From Proteles cristata cristata (lineage: Eukaryota > Chordata > Mammalia > Carnivora > Hyaenidae), in the NCBI GenBank assembly GCA_017311185.1, contig JAESUZ010003370.1:434001-498000 (forward strand): a stretch of 64,000 bases of DNA, read 5' to 3'. The notes under the pieces are model-generated. The model was not told the origin of the DNA. It saw only the letters and a list, made by a program, of their open reading frames with translations, and ran no database searches. The position numbers and the translations under genes are program-made. Below, one piece after another: positions 22,281 through 35,000 of this stretch (positions are counted from its first letter, which is position 1; the number at the start of each line of letters is the position of its first letter).

Positions 22281-23569
22281 AGACCAGTGTAAATGGAATG
22301 GCTAACAAGGCAGAGGAGGATGACCCATGTGACTGTGAGTAGAGGCGACCTTGAGCAGAGGCGGGGAGGTGGAATGAGGGACCACAGGAGGACGTGAGTC
22401 TCAGTCGTGCACTGGGCAAGGGGGTGAGGGCGGGGCGAGGGCGGGACAAGCCCGAAGCACAGGGGCTCCCCCTCGGGCGGCTCACGCCCTACCGGGGAAT
22501 AACACACCCATCGATTACAGTAGTGACGGGCAGGCGGTGCTGGCTTTTGAGTTCCAACCTTCAGCATTAGGCTTAATGCCTTTGTTGGGAGCCTTGCTGA
22601 CTTCTTAAATATCAGCCACCTAGAAAACGGAATTAAATATGGGAATGAATCCAAAAGCAGACTTTTAAATTCTCCACACCAAAAAAAAAAAGCATTGATC
22701 AAATGTCACATGAGTAGTGTGTTGTATTTCACAACAGCGGTCACATGATGAACAGTGAAAGATACTGGCTCCAACGTGAGGGAAAAACCGGGGCGTTTGA
22801 GGATGTAAGGCACGTCGCTGATGCGGCCTCGAACTGAAAACAAGTTTAGGAAGGAACTTACTAAGCCAGAGAGTTTTGTTTCGCACATCGATTGTTTCTG
22901 CTCCTAATTATCTGGCCTGAATCTACAGTTTGTCCTCTTGGCCCAAGAATGTGCTCATACAAAGTCTTAGGGTTTTGTTTGCTTGTTTTTGTTTTTGTTT
23001 TCGTCAGTGAAGGCTCGAAGACTAAGGGCAGCTCGGGCCACGTAAGCCTTTCTGTGATGTCTCCCAGCTCCCCCAAGCCCCGAAATCCCCAGTTACAGTC
23101 ACCATCGTCACCACGACCACCACCAGCATAATTTTATGTGTATTGTAAAGGCTCAACAGAATAAATGTAAAGATCCAATTGGCCCCGTTCAACAACTTGT
23201 GAATCCCATCCAACAAACAGAAGAGAGCTCTGAATGGAAGGCTTTTATGCACAGGAGCAGGTGGGACAGAATGTTATTAGCAAAAGAAAAGACAGGGTTA
23301 TCTCAGGCAAGGTCTTCTTCCCGGAAGAGGAGGAGGGAGAGCTGGGGTCTTATCTGCAGATTTCCTCACTAGAGGAGTAGAAATTCCAGACTGACCGGCT
23401 TCAATTCCACTCCTGGGAGTGGCTGAAACTGGATTAGGCGTGAAGCTTTGGTGGGGCTTGACGTGAGTGACTCCATTTTAGGTATGTTTCCTTCTGACAA
23501 TATTAAATTTTAAGTGCATGAAAATAGCAGAACACAGTGTTTTTATTCCCAGATACCACATAAACCACC

Positions 23570-23618
23570 ATGTGTGTATGTGCGCGCGCGCATGTGTGTG
23601 TGTGTGTTTGTGTGTGTG
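23570..23618. repeat. (TG)n / (CG)n mixed dinucleotide repeat
   Basis: tgtgtatgtgcgcgcgcgcatg followed by (TG)n. Alternating purine-pyrimidine of this kind can adopt Z-DNA. Confidence 0.9.
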
Positions 23619-23738
23619 ACTCCAAGGCTGCCTACAGGTCCCCCCTGTCTTCTGACCCACCCTCTTCCACACAGAAACACCCTGCAGCTACATTTCACTC
23701 AAGACGTTTTATAATTTTGGAAATCACTAAATTACATA

Positions 23739-23863
23739 TTTTTAAAAGTTTATTTTGAGAAAGAGAGCGTAAGCAGGGGAAGAGCAGAGAGAGAGAGAGA
23801 GATCATGACCTGAGCGGAAACCAAGAACCAGATGCTTACCGACTGCACCGCCCAGGTGCCCCT
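23739..23863 (-). mobile_element. Internally deleted CanSINE, antisense
   Basis: The tail end and head are present (aaagtttattttgagaaagag ... caccgcccaggtgcccc), but the middle between the GA-rich stretch and gatcatgacc is missing, so it is only about 125 bases. Confidence 0.8.
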
Positions 23864-23910
23864 AAACTATGGATTATGTGATCGTCTAAAGAACATTTTA
23901 AACATTTCTT

Positions 23911-24124
23911 TTTTTTTTAATATTTTATTTATTTTTGAGAGAGAGATAGAGACAGCATGAGCAGGGGAGGATCAGAGAGAGAGAGAGGCACAGAATCGGA
24001 AACAGGCTCCAGGCTCTGAGCTGGCAGTCAGCACAGAGCCCGACGCGGGGCTCGAACCCACGAACCGCGAGAGCATGACCTAAGCGAAAGTCGGGACGCA
24101 ACCGACTGAGCACCCAGGCGCCCC
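23911..24124 (-). mobile_element. CanSINE, antisense, with target-site duplication
   Basis: Typical copy. The 17-base direct repeat cattttaaacatttctt is at 23894-23910 and 24125-24141. Confidence 0.93.
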
Positions 24125-24141
24125 CATTTTAAACATTTCTT

Positions 24142-25003
24142 AACATACAAGATGCCGGCCCTGCGTGCCAGTGTTTCTCTGCTGTTAAGTAAATAGGGGC
24201 TTGGGTTTGTACCATAAGTTACAAGTTTGATTCGCTTCTTTTACTTTTCATTTAATGCCCAATGCAGTGGGTGGGAGGAACAATTCCCCTCTCTGGGTCT
24301 GGGGCTGGGTGGGAATTAAACTGACATAAGAGATTAACAAGAAAAACATGCAGATTTTAACTGAATTTTGACTTGTATGAGGGAGTCTACGCAGGAGAAG
24401 TGACTAGTGCAGGAAGCTTTTATACAGTTTAGACAAAGAAACAAATCACAGGCCGATAAAGGGTTTGGGCTTCGGGCACTGAATGCTGAAGTAGTAACTG
24501 GGAAGATGTGGGCTCGTTAAACTAGGTTTGTGCGTACAGCCTTCCTGGCCCCAAATACCCCAGATCTCTGGTGAGATGAATGTCTTCCTGGTACAGGGAG
24601 GACACCTTTCACGGGGGAGATTTATCACCTGCTTTTAGGAAAACAGAGGAGGGTCAGAGTGCCCTCCTTGCACTGACTGTTGCTCAAGTAACTTTAATTC
24701 AAAATAATCAACATGCCAAAGTGCCGGAACCTTCGTCGGGTACTCTCAGGGACAGAATTCGTCTCTTGAGCTTCGAGTTCGTTTCTCAAATACCCTCTCT
24801 GCCTAGAATGTGCCTGCTCACCTTCTTGTGGGTCCTGGCACTTTCAGTGAAGGGGTGAGCCGCGCTCAGTGGCGTGCTGGGGCGACTGCTCTGCGCTGCG
24901 GCCTTCTGGAACCTGCCTTCTCTGCTGGGATACTTCTAACAAAAATGCTCACAGTATGGTTTACAGAGAAATATCCTAACATTCAAGACTTACATTAAGA
25001 ACC
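24142..25003. other. Intron, possible old LTR-like repeat, no gene
   Basis: The stretch 24270-24720 has the feel of an old dispersed repeat (tttatcacctgcttttagg, ttgcactgactgttgctc), but I cannot assign it. Confidence 0.4.
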
Positions 25004-25012
25004 ATGTGTCCT

Positions 25013-25182
25013 AGGGGTACATGGGTGGCTCAGTCAGTCAGGTCTGACTTCGGCTCAGGCCACGACCTTGCTGTTCCCAAGTTCAAGCCTCAGCTCAGAG
25101 CCTGGAGCCTGCTTTGATTTGTGTCTCCCTCTCTGCCCTCCCCTGCTTGCACTCTGTCTCTCAAAAATAAACATTTTTAAAA
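25013..25182 (+). mobile_element. CanSINE, sense, shortened
   Basis: Begins aggggtacatgggtggctcag, then cttcggctcaggccacg and an A-rich tail. The short flanking repeat atgtgtcct / atgtgttct is at 25004 and 25183. It lies 55 bases upstream of the linker exon. Confidence 0.85.
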
Positions 25183-25237
25183 ATGTGTTCTATACAATGA
25201 TCTCTGGAATTTTGTTTCCCCCAACTTGTTTTTCTAG

Positions 25238-25348
25238 ACAGACCCAGCTGAGAACGTATTTGAACAGAACCTCAAGATCCAGTTCTACATCAGTTCCGGG
25301 TCCACATCTCCGTCCTCACACAGTGCAGACGAAGCCGCCCCAGTTAAG
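25238..25348 (+). CDS. MRCK-alpha-like gene, linker exon (TDPAEN...EAAPVK)
   Basis: This 111-nt exon (37 codons, phase 0 at both ends) follows the acceptor cccaacttgtttttctag and ends GTTAAG|gtgcct. It encodes a polar linker that starts TDPAENVFEQ, has STSPS in the middle and ends EAAPVK. It matches an exon present in some MRCK-alpha isoforms, TDPVENTYVW...STSPS...EAEPVK, which directly precedes TVDSTPLSVHTP. The next exon here starts IVDSAYLPVHTP, so exon order and phase agree with MRCK-alpha. The segment lies between the coiled coil and the C1 domain. It is rich in Ser, Thr and Pro and probably unstructured. Because its length is divisible by three and the counterpart is alternatively used, it can be included or skipped without changing frame. 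Confidence 0.8.
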
Positions 25349-27399
25349 GTGCCTCCCGGGGTAGCTCTGCTCCAAGCTCTTCACGCATAACAGAGGGCGT
25401 TTCTCTCCTCACCAAATACCCTGCTGGGCTGGCGGAGTCCATCAGGGAGTCTCAGGGGTCAGAGATGACAGACCCAGGTCAGCACGCCCTCCCGAAACAG
25501 CAGTGCTGATGACAGAGCTTCCGCCGGCTCTGGGAGAACAGGCTTCAGGACGGGGTCTACTCTGAAGGTCGGGTTTAACGAGCAGACGGCGCAGTCAGGG
25601 CCAGTATGGGATGGCTGGTACGGCGGTGGTGCCGGTCGCAAGGGACACAGTGCCGAAGGGCAACGCTCTGGCTGCTCGCACTGCTGTGTTAGCATCAGGG
25701 TCACCACGCAGCGGGAACCTATCACATCGTAACATCAAGCCTGGTGTTATGTATAATTAGCAAGGTAGAAAAATATCCTTGTGACGTCGCTCGTTAAAAT
25801 TTGAGGTATTTTCTTATCTTCTAATGGGGCGTAAAACAACTCTTCCTTGGCCCTTCCTTCCTGTTAACCAGAGAGTGCAATTCTCTGCAAAAGGAAATCT
25901 TTCCTCCAGAGGTCAAAGGGTTCGGTGTCTCTCAGCTCACTCGCTCCTGTTCTGCATCTCTGTCACCTCGGTAATCCGGGCAGGGCTCTGCTGTCGCTGT
26001 GGAATCCTGGGGCCGGCCACGTGCTGGGAGGGGAGCCATGCGTCTTTGGGAAGCTTCAGTGTGGCTTGTCGCCAGGCCAGACCTTATCTGCAAATTCTGT
26101 TCAGAGCTTCTGAACTTCTGAGAACAATTTTATTTTATGGTCCTGTTTTAAACTTTTCATAATGCAAATATTTGCATCACAGAGGAATAACCTATCACAA
26201 ATCCACACGGCCACTACTCACAGATTTAGTAAAACAGTGGCAGCCTTGTGTCAGATAAGGGAAGTTAAGATGGGTGGGAGTCCGGCACGCATGTGACCAC
26301 CTTCTCTCCTCCCGGAGGTCACTGGCCATCGGAGGAGGTGTGCACTCTTCCGGCCACCTTCTTATCCGCTGTGTCACATGCATGTGTCCTTCAAGGGCGG
26401 GGATCGCTTGGCTTGCTTCAAACACTCCTGCGAACAGCACCCCTCTCGTTCTACGACCAGTCAGCGGACACTCCATTCGGGCTGACTGCTGCGTACCGTA
26501 CCCATGTACTCAGCTACAGAACCCCTGCTCCTTTTGATGGGCATTTGGCCATTTTTCACGACTACCATTTCTTCATCATAACGAGCCTGATCGTCCTTGC
26601 TACCCCACGGTAGTCCCCTCCGCACCCCCAGTCCATGGTTTTTATTATCTGCAGCAACCAGGGTCTAGAAGCAGAAGACCCTCCTCTGACATATGCTCGG
26701 GTCAGTAGTCCCCAACACCGTGTCACAGTGCCTACGTCATTCACCTCGTTCGCCTCAGCACACAGGCGCTTCACGAGCTCGTACCATGACAAGGAGAAGG
26801 GCGAGTATAGTACGGAGAACTTTCCCGGGAGAGAGAGGTCACTCACGTAACTTTTATCACAGCACATCGTAACAACTGTCCAATTCTGTTATTACTTATT
26901 GTTGCCAATCTCTTACTGCTCCTAATTTATAAAGTTAACTTTTCATAGGATATGTGTGTATTTTTGATGTAAAACTTTGGCAACAGAAGGGTTCCATTTT
27001 TTGGGAACAGTCACAGCTTTTGTGGAAACTTTGCAGGGACGGTGTGAATTTATTTTTCGAGACTACTGAGGGCTGCCACCTGATTTCCCATCCCCTCGAA
27101 TACTTCAGAGTGTATTCCTCACAGTTAAGAATATTCTCTTACATGTGTGTACACATACACACACAGCCATCGTCCCTTGTGGTGACGCATTATCCAACCA
27201 AGGGCCCCATTCAGGTTTCACCTGCTGTCCCTGTGGCGTCCATCACAGCAAGAGGACCTGGTTCAAAATGCTGCTTTGCCTGCCCTTGTCACCCCTCTTC
27301 AGTCTCTTCCCATCTGCGACAGTTCCTTAGTCTTTGATTTTGTGACCTTGAGACTCTCAAAAGCCACAGTCCCATGTAGAGTAGAATGCTCATTGCAAG

Positions 27400-27533
<134 letters not shown>

Positions 27534-28161
27534 AAAGTTTCCTCGGGCTTTCTGCAGGTCATGCATCACAGGCAAGACCATCACAGAAGCGATGCTGTGG
27601 CTCTCTCACTGCACCCCATCAGGCAGGGTGTTTGCTCTGACCATTGTGCTAAGGTAGGATTTTCCAGGCCTCTCTTTTCCTCTGTGATTCATAAGTGTTT
27701 CGTAGAGAGGTACTCTGAAACCATTTAAGTACCCAGTTTCTCACCCACCTTTCAGTTTATTTATATCTGTACAGGCTCATGATTTCCTCTTTATCCAATG
27801 GCTTATAATCCACTAGTGTCATTATTTATTCTGATGTTCGAATGGTCACAGATATGCTCTACGTGAGTCCTTTCTTCGCCACTGTGTCCTGACATATCTT
27901 CATCATGCCTGCAACACCTTCTTTCTATCTGGCAGAACAAGATGCACCGGCTCATCTGTATGGTATTGCCCCAGCCCTGCTGTCAGCCATCTCTTCCAAG
28001 GACACCAATCGCTTTTAGTGGAGAATGGCATTCAGAATGCCATTGGGAGGCACCGAGGCACCTACCTCTGAATGTTAGGTGTGCTCACTGCTATTGGAGT
28101 ATTACTATTCCAAGCCCTTTTATTGGAGAAAATAAACTTGTATACCAGTCTACAGGTAGGA

Positions 28162-28287
28162 ATCTATCTATCCATCCATCCATCCATCCATCCATCCATC
28201 CACCTATCTACCTATCATCTACCTCTATCATCATCATCCATTTATCAATCCACTAGCTCGCTACCTACCTACCTACCTACCTACCTG
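28162..28287. repeat. (ATCC)n / (CTAT)n / (CTAC)n compound microsatellite
   Basis: Eight ATCC units, then mixed ATCT, ATC and TACC units. Confidence 0.95.
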
Positions 28288-28811
28288 TGACAACTGAGTT
28301 CATGCACACATAAATAACTTCAATCCGAGATCACAGGGCTTATTCTAGTTTGTCTCTTTCCACACTTCGAATTCCCTCCTGTGACTAATCTCCCACCTGT
28401 GCAGCAAGCCCACCCTCACCCACTTGACTCTGCATCTCCACTAGTGTATAATACACTTCTTACACTGTGCACTCTTCTGCCCTGGCAGAGAGTTTTTGAA
28501 ATTAGCTTTGACCTTTACTTAGTACTGCGTAAAATGTTCTCATTTCTTTATAAACATGTCAACACTAACTGACACAAGGCATCTGAAATTTTGCAATTCC
28601 GATGGATGTAAAGCAAAAAATTATCATTTTCATTTTGTCACACTGAGGTTTTAATTCTGACATGGTTAAAATTCATCAGTCCTGTCTTATACTGCCCTTT
28701 TGGGGTGTTTTCTGAGAAATCCATTTCTATCCTATCCTCCTATCCCAAAAGTTCCAAACAGAGTTAAGGTTTTTGCTTTTTCACATTTAGGGAATTATAT
28801 CTTTGTTTGCC

Positions 28812-29185
28812 AGGAAATAGAAACCAAGTTTTGCCCCCATGATAGCTGCCCCAGTCCCATTCATTGACCAGTCTGTTATTTCCCTAATAATTTGTACAGC
28901 TGAGCCTCATTTTATTGCCTTTGTTGTGCTGCACTTTGGAGAGACTGCGTTTTACAAATTGAAGGTCTGGGGCAACCCTGTGGCAAGTCTCTGGGTTCCA
29001 TTTTTCCAACAACGTTTGCTCATTTCTTGTCTCTGGGTCACATTTCGATCATTCTTGCAATAGTTCCACTTTTTAAGTCTCATTATATTTGCGGTGTAAT
29101 CTGTGATCATTGACTATGACTCACTAAAGCTCAGATGACAGCAATGTTTAGCAATAAAGTATTTTTAAATTAAGATACATATATT
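28812..29185 (+). repeat. Ancient dispersed repeat, probably DNA-transposon-derived
   Basis: ctgcactttggagagactgcg, acaaattgaaggtctggggc and gtgatctgtgatcattgac type stretches recur in mammalian genomes as an old interspersed repeat. I could not define its ends or family. Confidence 0.35.
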
Positions 29186-29189
29186 GCTT

Positions 29190-32100
29190 TTTCTTTTTGT
29201 TTTTGCATTATTGAAGTATAGTTTCATACAGAGTCATATTAGTTTCAGGTGTACACCATAGTGATTCAACAATTCTATACACATCACTCAATAAGCACCA
29301 TGATAAATGTGGTTACTACAAGATTATTACAAAATTACTGACCATACTCCCTCTGCTGTACTTTTCATTGCCATGAATTACTTTATAACTGGAAGTTTGT
29401 ACCTTTTGATTCCCTTCACCCATTTCACCCATCCTACCCTTCAGCTCCCCTCTGCAAACCACCAGTTTGTTCTCTGTATTTATGGGCATTTTTTGTTTTT
29501 CGTTTGTTCATTTGTATCGTTTTTAGATTACACATATAAGTGAAATCATACCACATTTGCCTTCTCTGATTTATTTCACTTACATATACTCACATCTTCT
29601 CTATCCACTCATTTATTAATGGACACTTGGGTTGCTTCCGTATCCCTGGCTATTGTAAATAATGCTGTTATAAACGTAGGGGTTTCATTTTCTTTGGGTA
29701 AATCCCAGCAGTGGAATTACTGGATCTTATGGTATTTCTATTTTAAAATTTTTGAGAACCTCCATATTGTTTTCCACAGTAGCTGCACCAGTTTACATTT
29801 TCACCAAGTGGATGAGGGGTCCCTTTCCTCCATATCCTTATCCACACTTATTTCTTATCTTTTGACAACGGCCATTCTGTCTAGTGTGAGGTGGTGTCTC
29901 ACTGTAGTCCTGATTTGCATGTCCTGATGATAGGGACACTGAGCATCTTTTCATGTGTCTGTTGGCCATCTGGATGTCTTCTTCGGAAAAATGTCTATTC
30001 AGGTTCTCTGCGCATTTTAAAATCGGATTTTTTTTTTTTTTTTTTTTTTTTGGTGTTGAGTTGCATGAGTACTTTATATATTTTGGATACTAACCCTTAC
30101 TGGGTATAGCATTTGCAAATATCTTCTCCCAATTAGTACGTTGCCTTTTCATCTTGATGTCTTCCTCTGTTGTACAAATATTTTTTTTTTCATTTTGGTG
30201 TGGTCCCAATAGTTTATTTTTGCTTTCATTTCCCTTCCCTGAGGAGACATACCATAAATATGTTGCTAAGTGTAATGTCCAAGGGATTTCTGCCTATATT
30301 TTCTTTTAGGAGTCTTACGGTTTCAGGTCTCACATATAGGTCTTTAATCCTAAGCATTATTTTTCTTTTTCATGATATTATAAACGGAACTGTTTTCTTA
30401 ATTTCCTTTTCCTACTGTTCATTCTTGAGTGTATAAAAATGCAGCTGATTCTTATGTATCCTGCAAACTTTGCTATATTTGTTTATTAGCTTTTACTGAA
30501 ATTTGGGGACTCATTAGGGTTTTCTTTACATATGATCATATCTTCTGTGAATAAACATCCATATATTCTCTTTCCATATACATTTTAGAATAATAGTATT
30601 TATATCTATAACAAAGTCTTGTACTACTATATTTTGAGAGAAATGGAATTAAACCATTTTTATGTATGTATTTTTATGTATGTATTTATGTACATATAAA
30701 TGTATTTATGTATACATCTATAAACCATTTATTTATGTATATATTTCATCTAGAGGGAATTGGCATCTTAACTATATTGAATCTTCCAGTTCATGAATTT
30801 AGTATGCCTCTCCACTTATTCAGATATTCTTTGATGTCTTTCCTCAGCATTTTGTGGTTTTGAACACACAAGTCTTGTACATGTTTTGTGAGATTTACTT
30901 TTTTTTTTAGCAATTGTAGATGGTACTGTATTTTAAACTTCAATTTCCATGTATTTGTTGCTAGTATTGCTGAAGTACAATTTATTTTTGTATGTTGATC
31001 TTGTAATTTGAGAACCTGCTAAGCTCATTTATTAATTTCCAGGAGGTTTTTGTTTTTGTAGATTCCTTGGAATTTTATACATAAACAAACAATCATGTCA
31101 TCTTAAAATAGGTACAGTTTTTTCCTTCTTCCCTACTCTGTGTGATTTTATTTCCTTTTCTTACCTTATTGCCCTGGCTAGAACTTCTACTGCTATGTGA
31201 TAAAAATGGACATCTCTCGTATTCATTTTAAGGGAAAACAATTCAATCTTTCACAATTAATTATAATGTACATGGTAGGATTTTTGTAGATGCTTTTTAT
31301 CAAGTTGAGGAAGTTCACCTCTCTTCCTAGTTTGCTAAGAGATTTTTTAAATCACAAATTGATGTTAAATTTTGGCAAACACTTTTTATGCATTAATGTA
31401 CTATATTGTGAGGTTTTTTGTTCTTTAGCCTGTTAACATAATAGATTATATTGACTGATTTTCAAATATTGAATCACCTTTATTTTCCTGAAATAAACAT
31501 TTGCTATAGCTTTCCAATAAAGCTGTTCTGGAGATATCTTTTGGGAGTTTTTAAATGACAAACTTAATTTCTTTAGTTTATCAGACGATTCAAATTACTT
31601 ATCTCCTACTGGGTGAGTTGTAGTAGTGTGTACTTTTGGGGAAATTGGTCTACTTCATCTAAGATATTCCATTATGTTTATGTCATTTACTACTATCCTG
31701 TGTCAACAACCTTTTTCTGATCAAATGAAGGGTGGAAACTTCACCTCCTTTTATTCCTTTCTATTCTTCCCATTTGTAATGTAATTGTGTTACGTATTTC
31801 TCTAGATACACTGAGGAACATTAGACGTTATAATTTTTGCTCCCACCATCTAATTTAGAAAATCTATTGTATTTATCCATATTTTTACTCTTCCCATGTT
31901 CTTCTTTTTGATTCCTTCATTTCCTTCATTGTAGCTGTCCTAGGTATACTGTGGACAAATGCAGACCTTCTGATATGGCCTTGATTTTCCAATCACTGAA
32001 AAAAATCAATGGACTTTATTTTGGGGTAGTTTTACATTTACAGAAACACTTAGTGGCAAGTACAAAGTTCCTGCTGACCTGTCTCACCCTTCCCACCCTC

Positions 32101-32495
32101 TAGTTTCCTCCATTATTAACAACTTACATTCGTGTGGAGCATTTGTTACAATAAATGAGCCGTTGTCATTAACAGAAGTCCATAGTTCAGGCTCACATTT
32201 TAGATTATACATTTTGCAGATGTACAGCTAGACAGATAAGGGATGATGGGCTGTAGCTACCATTTCAGTATCACGTGAGCGCAGTCTCCCTGCCCTAAAA
32301 GTTCCTGTGCCCCACCTACTGTTCCTTTTGTCTCTGTCTCTACTTGAAATCCCAGAAACCACTGATCTTTTTACTATTGTCGTACTTTTGCTTTTTCCAC
32401 TGTGTCATACAGTTGTAATCACACAGCTTTTCCAGACTGCTAAGCTTCACTTAGCAACATACATTGGGTTCCACTTCACTTTTTGAGGGCAGCAT
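29190..32495 (-). mobile_element. Old LINE-1 fragments, antisense
   Basis: T-rich sequence is the reverse of an L1 3' region and ORF2. Examples are ttcaggtgtacaccatagtg, cactcatttattaatggacacttgggttgc, gctgttataaacgtaggg and agcatcttttcatgtgtctg. From about 30900 to 31870 it continues as reversed reverse-transcriptase sequence. A second L1-like 3' segment lies at about 31990-32490. Frames are all broken. Confidence 0.75.
30028..30051. repeat. Poly-T run
   Basis: 24 T residues within antisense L1 sequence. Confidence 0.9.
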
Positions 32496-32499
32496 GTTC

Positions 32500-32865
32500 A
32501 CTTTATTATTATCTTTTAAGTAAACTCCGAGTCCAATGCAGGGCTTGAACTCATGACATGATGATCAAAACCTGAGTTGAGATCAAGAGTCAGATGCTTG
32601 GGGTGCCTGAGTAGTTCAGTAGATTTGGCGTCTGACTTTGGCTCAGGTCATTATCTCGTGGTTCATGCATTCGAGCTCTGCATTGGGCTCCGGGCTGACA
32701 GCTCAGAGCCTGGAGCCTGCTTCAGATTCTGTGTCTCCCTCTCTCTCTCTGCCCCTCCCCCACTTCTACTCTGTCTGTCTGTCTCTCTCAAAAGTAAATG
32801 AAACATTAAAAAAAATTTTTTAAAGAGTCAGATACTTAACAAACTGAGCCTCCCAGGCACCTCCA
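32500..32865 (-). mobile_element. Old antisense CanSINE split by a later insertion
   Basis: The first part (32500-32599) has cagggcttgaactcatgac and aagagtcagatgctt. The head (32838-32865) reads aacaaactgagcctcccagg. The two halves are separated by the sense SINE at 32600-32822. Confidence 0.8.
32600..32822 (+). mobile_element. CanSINE, sense, inserted into an older SINE
   Basis: Begins ggggtgcctgagtagttcag, with ggctcaggtcattatctcgt, a CT-rich tract and an A-rich tail. The 15-base duplication with one mismatch (aagagtcagatgctt / aagagtcagatactt) is at 32585 and 32823 and belongs to the host SINE. Confidence 0.92.
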
Positions 32866-32907
32866 GGGAGGTTCCACTTTAATATGCTGTTTGTCTCTGG
32901 CTGCTTT

Positions 32908-32908
32908 C

Positions 32909-32952
<44 letters not shown>
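32908..32952. repeat. (GAT)n trinucleotide microsatellite
   Basis: About 14-15 perfect GAT units. The poly-Asp frame across it is not a gene. Confidence 0.95.
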
Positions 32953-32954
<2 letters not shown>

Positions 32955-32989
32955 GCTTTTAGTTTTCAGAAGTTTTATTACATCGTGTC

Positions 32990-33190
32990 TTGGCATATGT
33001 TTCTTTGGGTTTATCGTGTTTGGAATTCAATTTAGCTTCTTAAATCTATTATCTTTTGTCAAGCTTAGGAAATTTTCAGCCATTATTTTTCTGAGTACTT
33101 TCTCAGCCTCATTCTTTTTATACTTTCCTTCTGGGACTCTGATGTTACATCTTTTGAAATACACCCATCTTTCCTGTCTGTTTTCTCTCT
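32990..33190 (-). mobile_element. Old L1/HAL1 5' or ORF1-region fragment, antisense
   Basis: aaattttcagccattatttttctgagtact and ccttctgggactctgatgttac resemble reversed sequence from the 5'/ORF1 part of old L1 or HAL1 elements. Confidence 0.5.
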
Positions 33191-33194
33191 GATG

Positions 33195-34550
33195 TTCATA
33201 TGGGATGGTTTATATTATTCTATCTAGACACAGACTTTACACTCTTCAAGAAATTAACTCAAGATGGATCACAGATATAAATGCAAAATGCAAAACTATA
33301 AGATTCATAGAAGATATTCTAGAAGAAATTCTAGATATCTAGATGACTGTGAGTTTGGCAATGACTTTTTGGACATAATAAGAAAGACACAATCCACAAA
33401 AGAAATTATTGATAAGCTGGACTCCATTAAAATTAAAACCTTTTCTGCAAAAGACAATATCAAGAGAATGCAAGACAATGTACAGACTGGGAGAAAATAC
33501 TTGCAAAACACAAACTTAAACTGTTATCCAAAATACACAAAGAATTCTTCAAAGCAACAATGAGCAAGCAAACACATACAAGTCAGCCAAAAATCGAAAC
33601 AGGTACTTCAACAAAGAAGATACACGGACTACAAATAAGCATGTGAAAAGATGTTTCCTATCATATGTCATCAGAGAAGTGCAAATTAAAATGAGATACC
33701 ACTACACACCTATCAGAATGGCCAAAATCTGGAATACGCTGACAATACCAAATGCTGGTGAGGACGTGCAGCCACAGGAACTCCCCTCACTGCTGGTGAG
33801 AATGCAAATGGTGCAGCCACTGTGGAAGACAGCCTGGCACTTACTTACGCTTCTAAACATATTCTTACCATACTGCCTCGCAATCGCACTCCTTCATATT
33901 TACCTAAATAAAATGAAACCTTATCTCCACATCAAATTATGTACATGCCTGTTTATAACAGCTTTATTCATAGTTGCCAAAACTTGGAAGCAACCAAGAT
34001 GTCCTTCAGTAGGTAAATGGATAAACTGCGGTCCACCCAGACAATGGAACATTATTTACTACTAACAAGAAATGAGTTACCAAGCCATGAAAAGCCATGA
34101 AGAGACATTAAATTATTAATAAAAGAGTTAATATGCAAAGGCTATATACTGTATGATTCCAACCATATGACATTTGAGAAAGGCAAAACCATGGGTATAG
34201 AGAAAAAGATCAGTGGTTGCCGTGGGTGGGGGAGAAGGGATGAATAGACAAAGGCTGTGAGAATATTCTGTACGATATCATAATGGTGGATACATGCCTA
34301 CACATGTGTCCAACCCACAAATGTACAACACCAAGAGTGAACCCTAATGCAAACTATGGACTTTGAGTGATTATGATGTGTTGTCATTGTTTCATCAGTT
34401 GTAATTCTGGTGGGGGGTGCTGATAATTGGGGAGGCTATGCATGTATGGGGGCAGGGAATATACAGGAAATCTCGGTATTTTCTCAATTTTTCTGGGAAC
34501 CATAAACTGTTCTGAAAAACTGTCTTAGGAAAAAAAATCACCTTCTCATT
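33195..34550 (+). mobile_element. LINE-1 3' end fragment, sense
   Basis: The frame at 33264-33563 and the one at 33643-34065 read like the end of L1 ORF2 and its 3' flank (LDSIKIKTFSAKDN, IREVQIKMRYHYTPIRMAKI, GEDVQPQELPSLL). Next come ggaagcaaccaagatgtcc and a 3' end rich in A and G. It is a 5'-truncated, inactive copy. Confidence 0.8.
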
Positions 34551-34554
34551 ATTT

Positions 34555-35000
34555 ATTAGTGCTAGATAGAAATGTGATTAATTTCCTGTTGACCTTGTGT
34601 CATGTGACATTACCAAACTTAGTACTTCAAGACTGTTTTCCTTTGATCTTCCTTGGAATTTTCTATGCAGGTAATCATGTCATTGGAAAATAGGCCAGTC
34701 TGAGTTTTTCCTAGTCTGTATAGCTATCTTTCCTTATTCTGCCTGGCACACTGGCCAGGATTTTCAGCTTAATGTTGAATAAAACCAGTGGTAGTGGTCA
34801 TACTTGCCTTTTCATTTTTAGGTGAAAGCATTTAGTTTTTTGTCCTTAGTGGTGGTAATGCTTGCCTTTGTTTTTTTCACAGATGCCTTTATCACAATAA
34901 GGAAGTAGGAATTCCTAGTCCGTTGAGAGTATTATCGTGAATGGGGGTTGGATTTTGTCAAACGCTTGCGCATCAACAGATATGATGTGGTTTCTCTTCT
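34555..35000 (-). mobile_element. LINE-1 ORF2 fragment, antisense
   Basis: The reversed reverse-transcriptase region is recognisable from ctggccaggattttcagcttaatgttgaat and tggattttgtcaaacgc. It probably belongs to the antisense L1 split by the sense copy at 33195. Confidence 0.65.

Larger units (their letters stand above)
22151..23738. other. Intron, simple repeats only
   Basis: Unique sequence with the GACAGA and TG/CG simple repeats. Frames at 22115-22888 on the minus strand reflect the repeat and show no family. Confidence 0.5.

Noticed and set aside
32884..33192. Open frame with a poly-Asp run
   Set aside because: Produced by the GAT microsatellite and an antisense L1 fragment.
33264..34065. 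Open frames that could be taken for a host gene
   Set aside because: Their sequence is that of the L1 ORF2 end and 3' flank.
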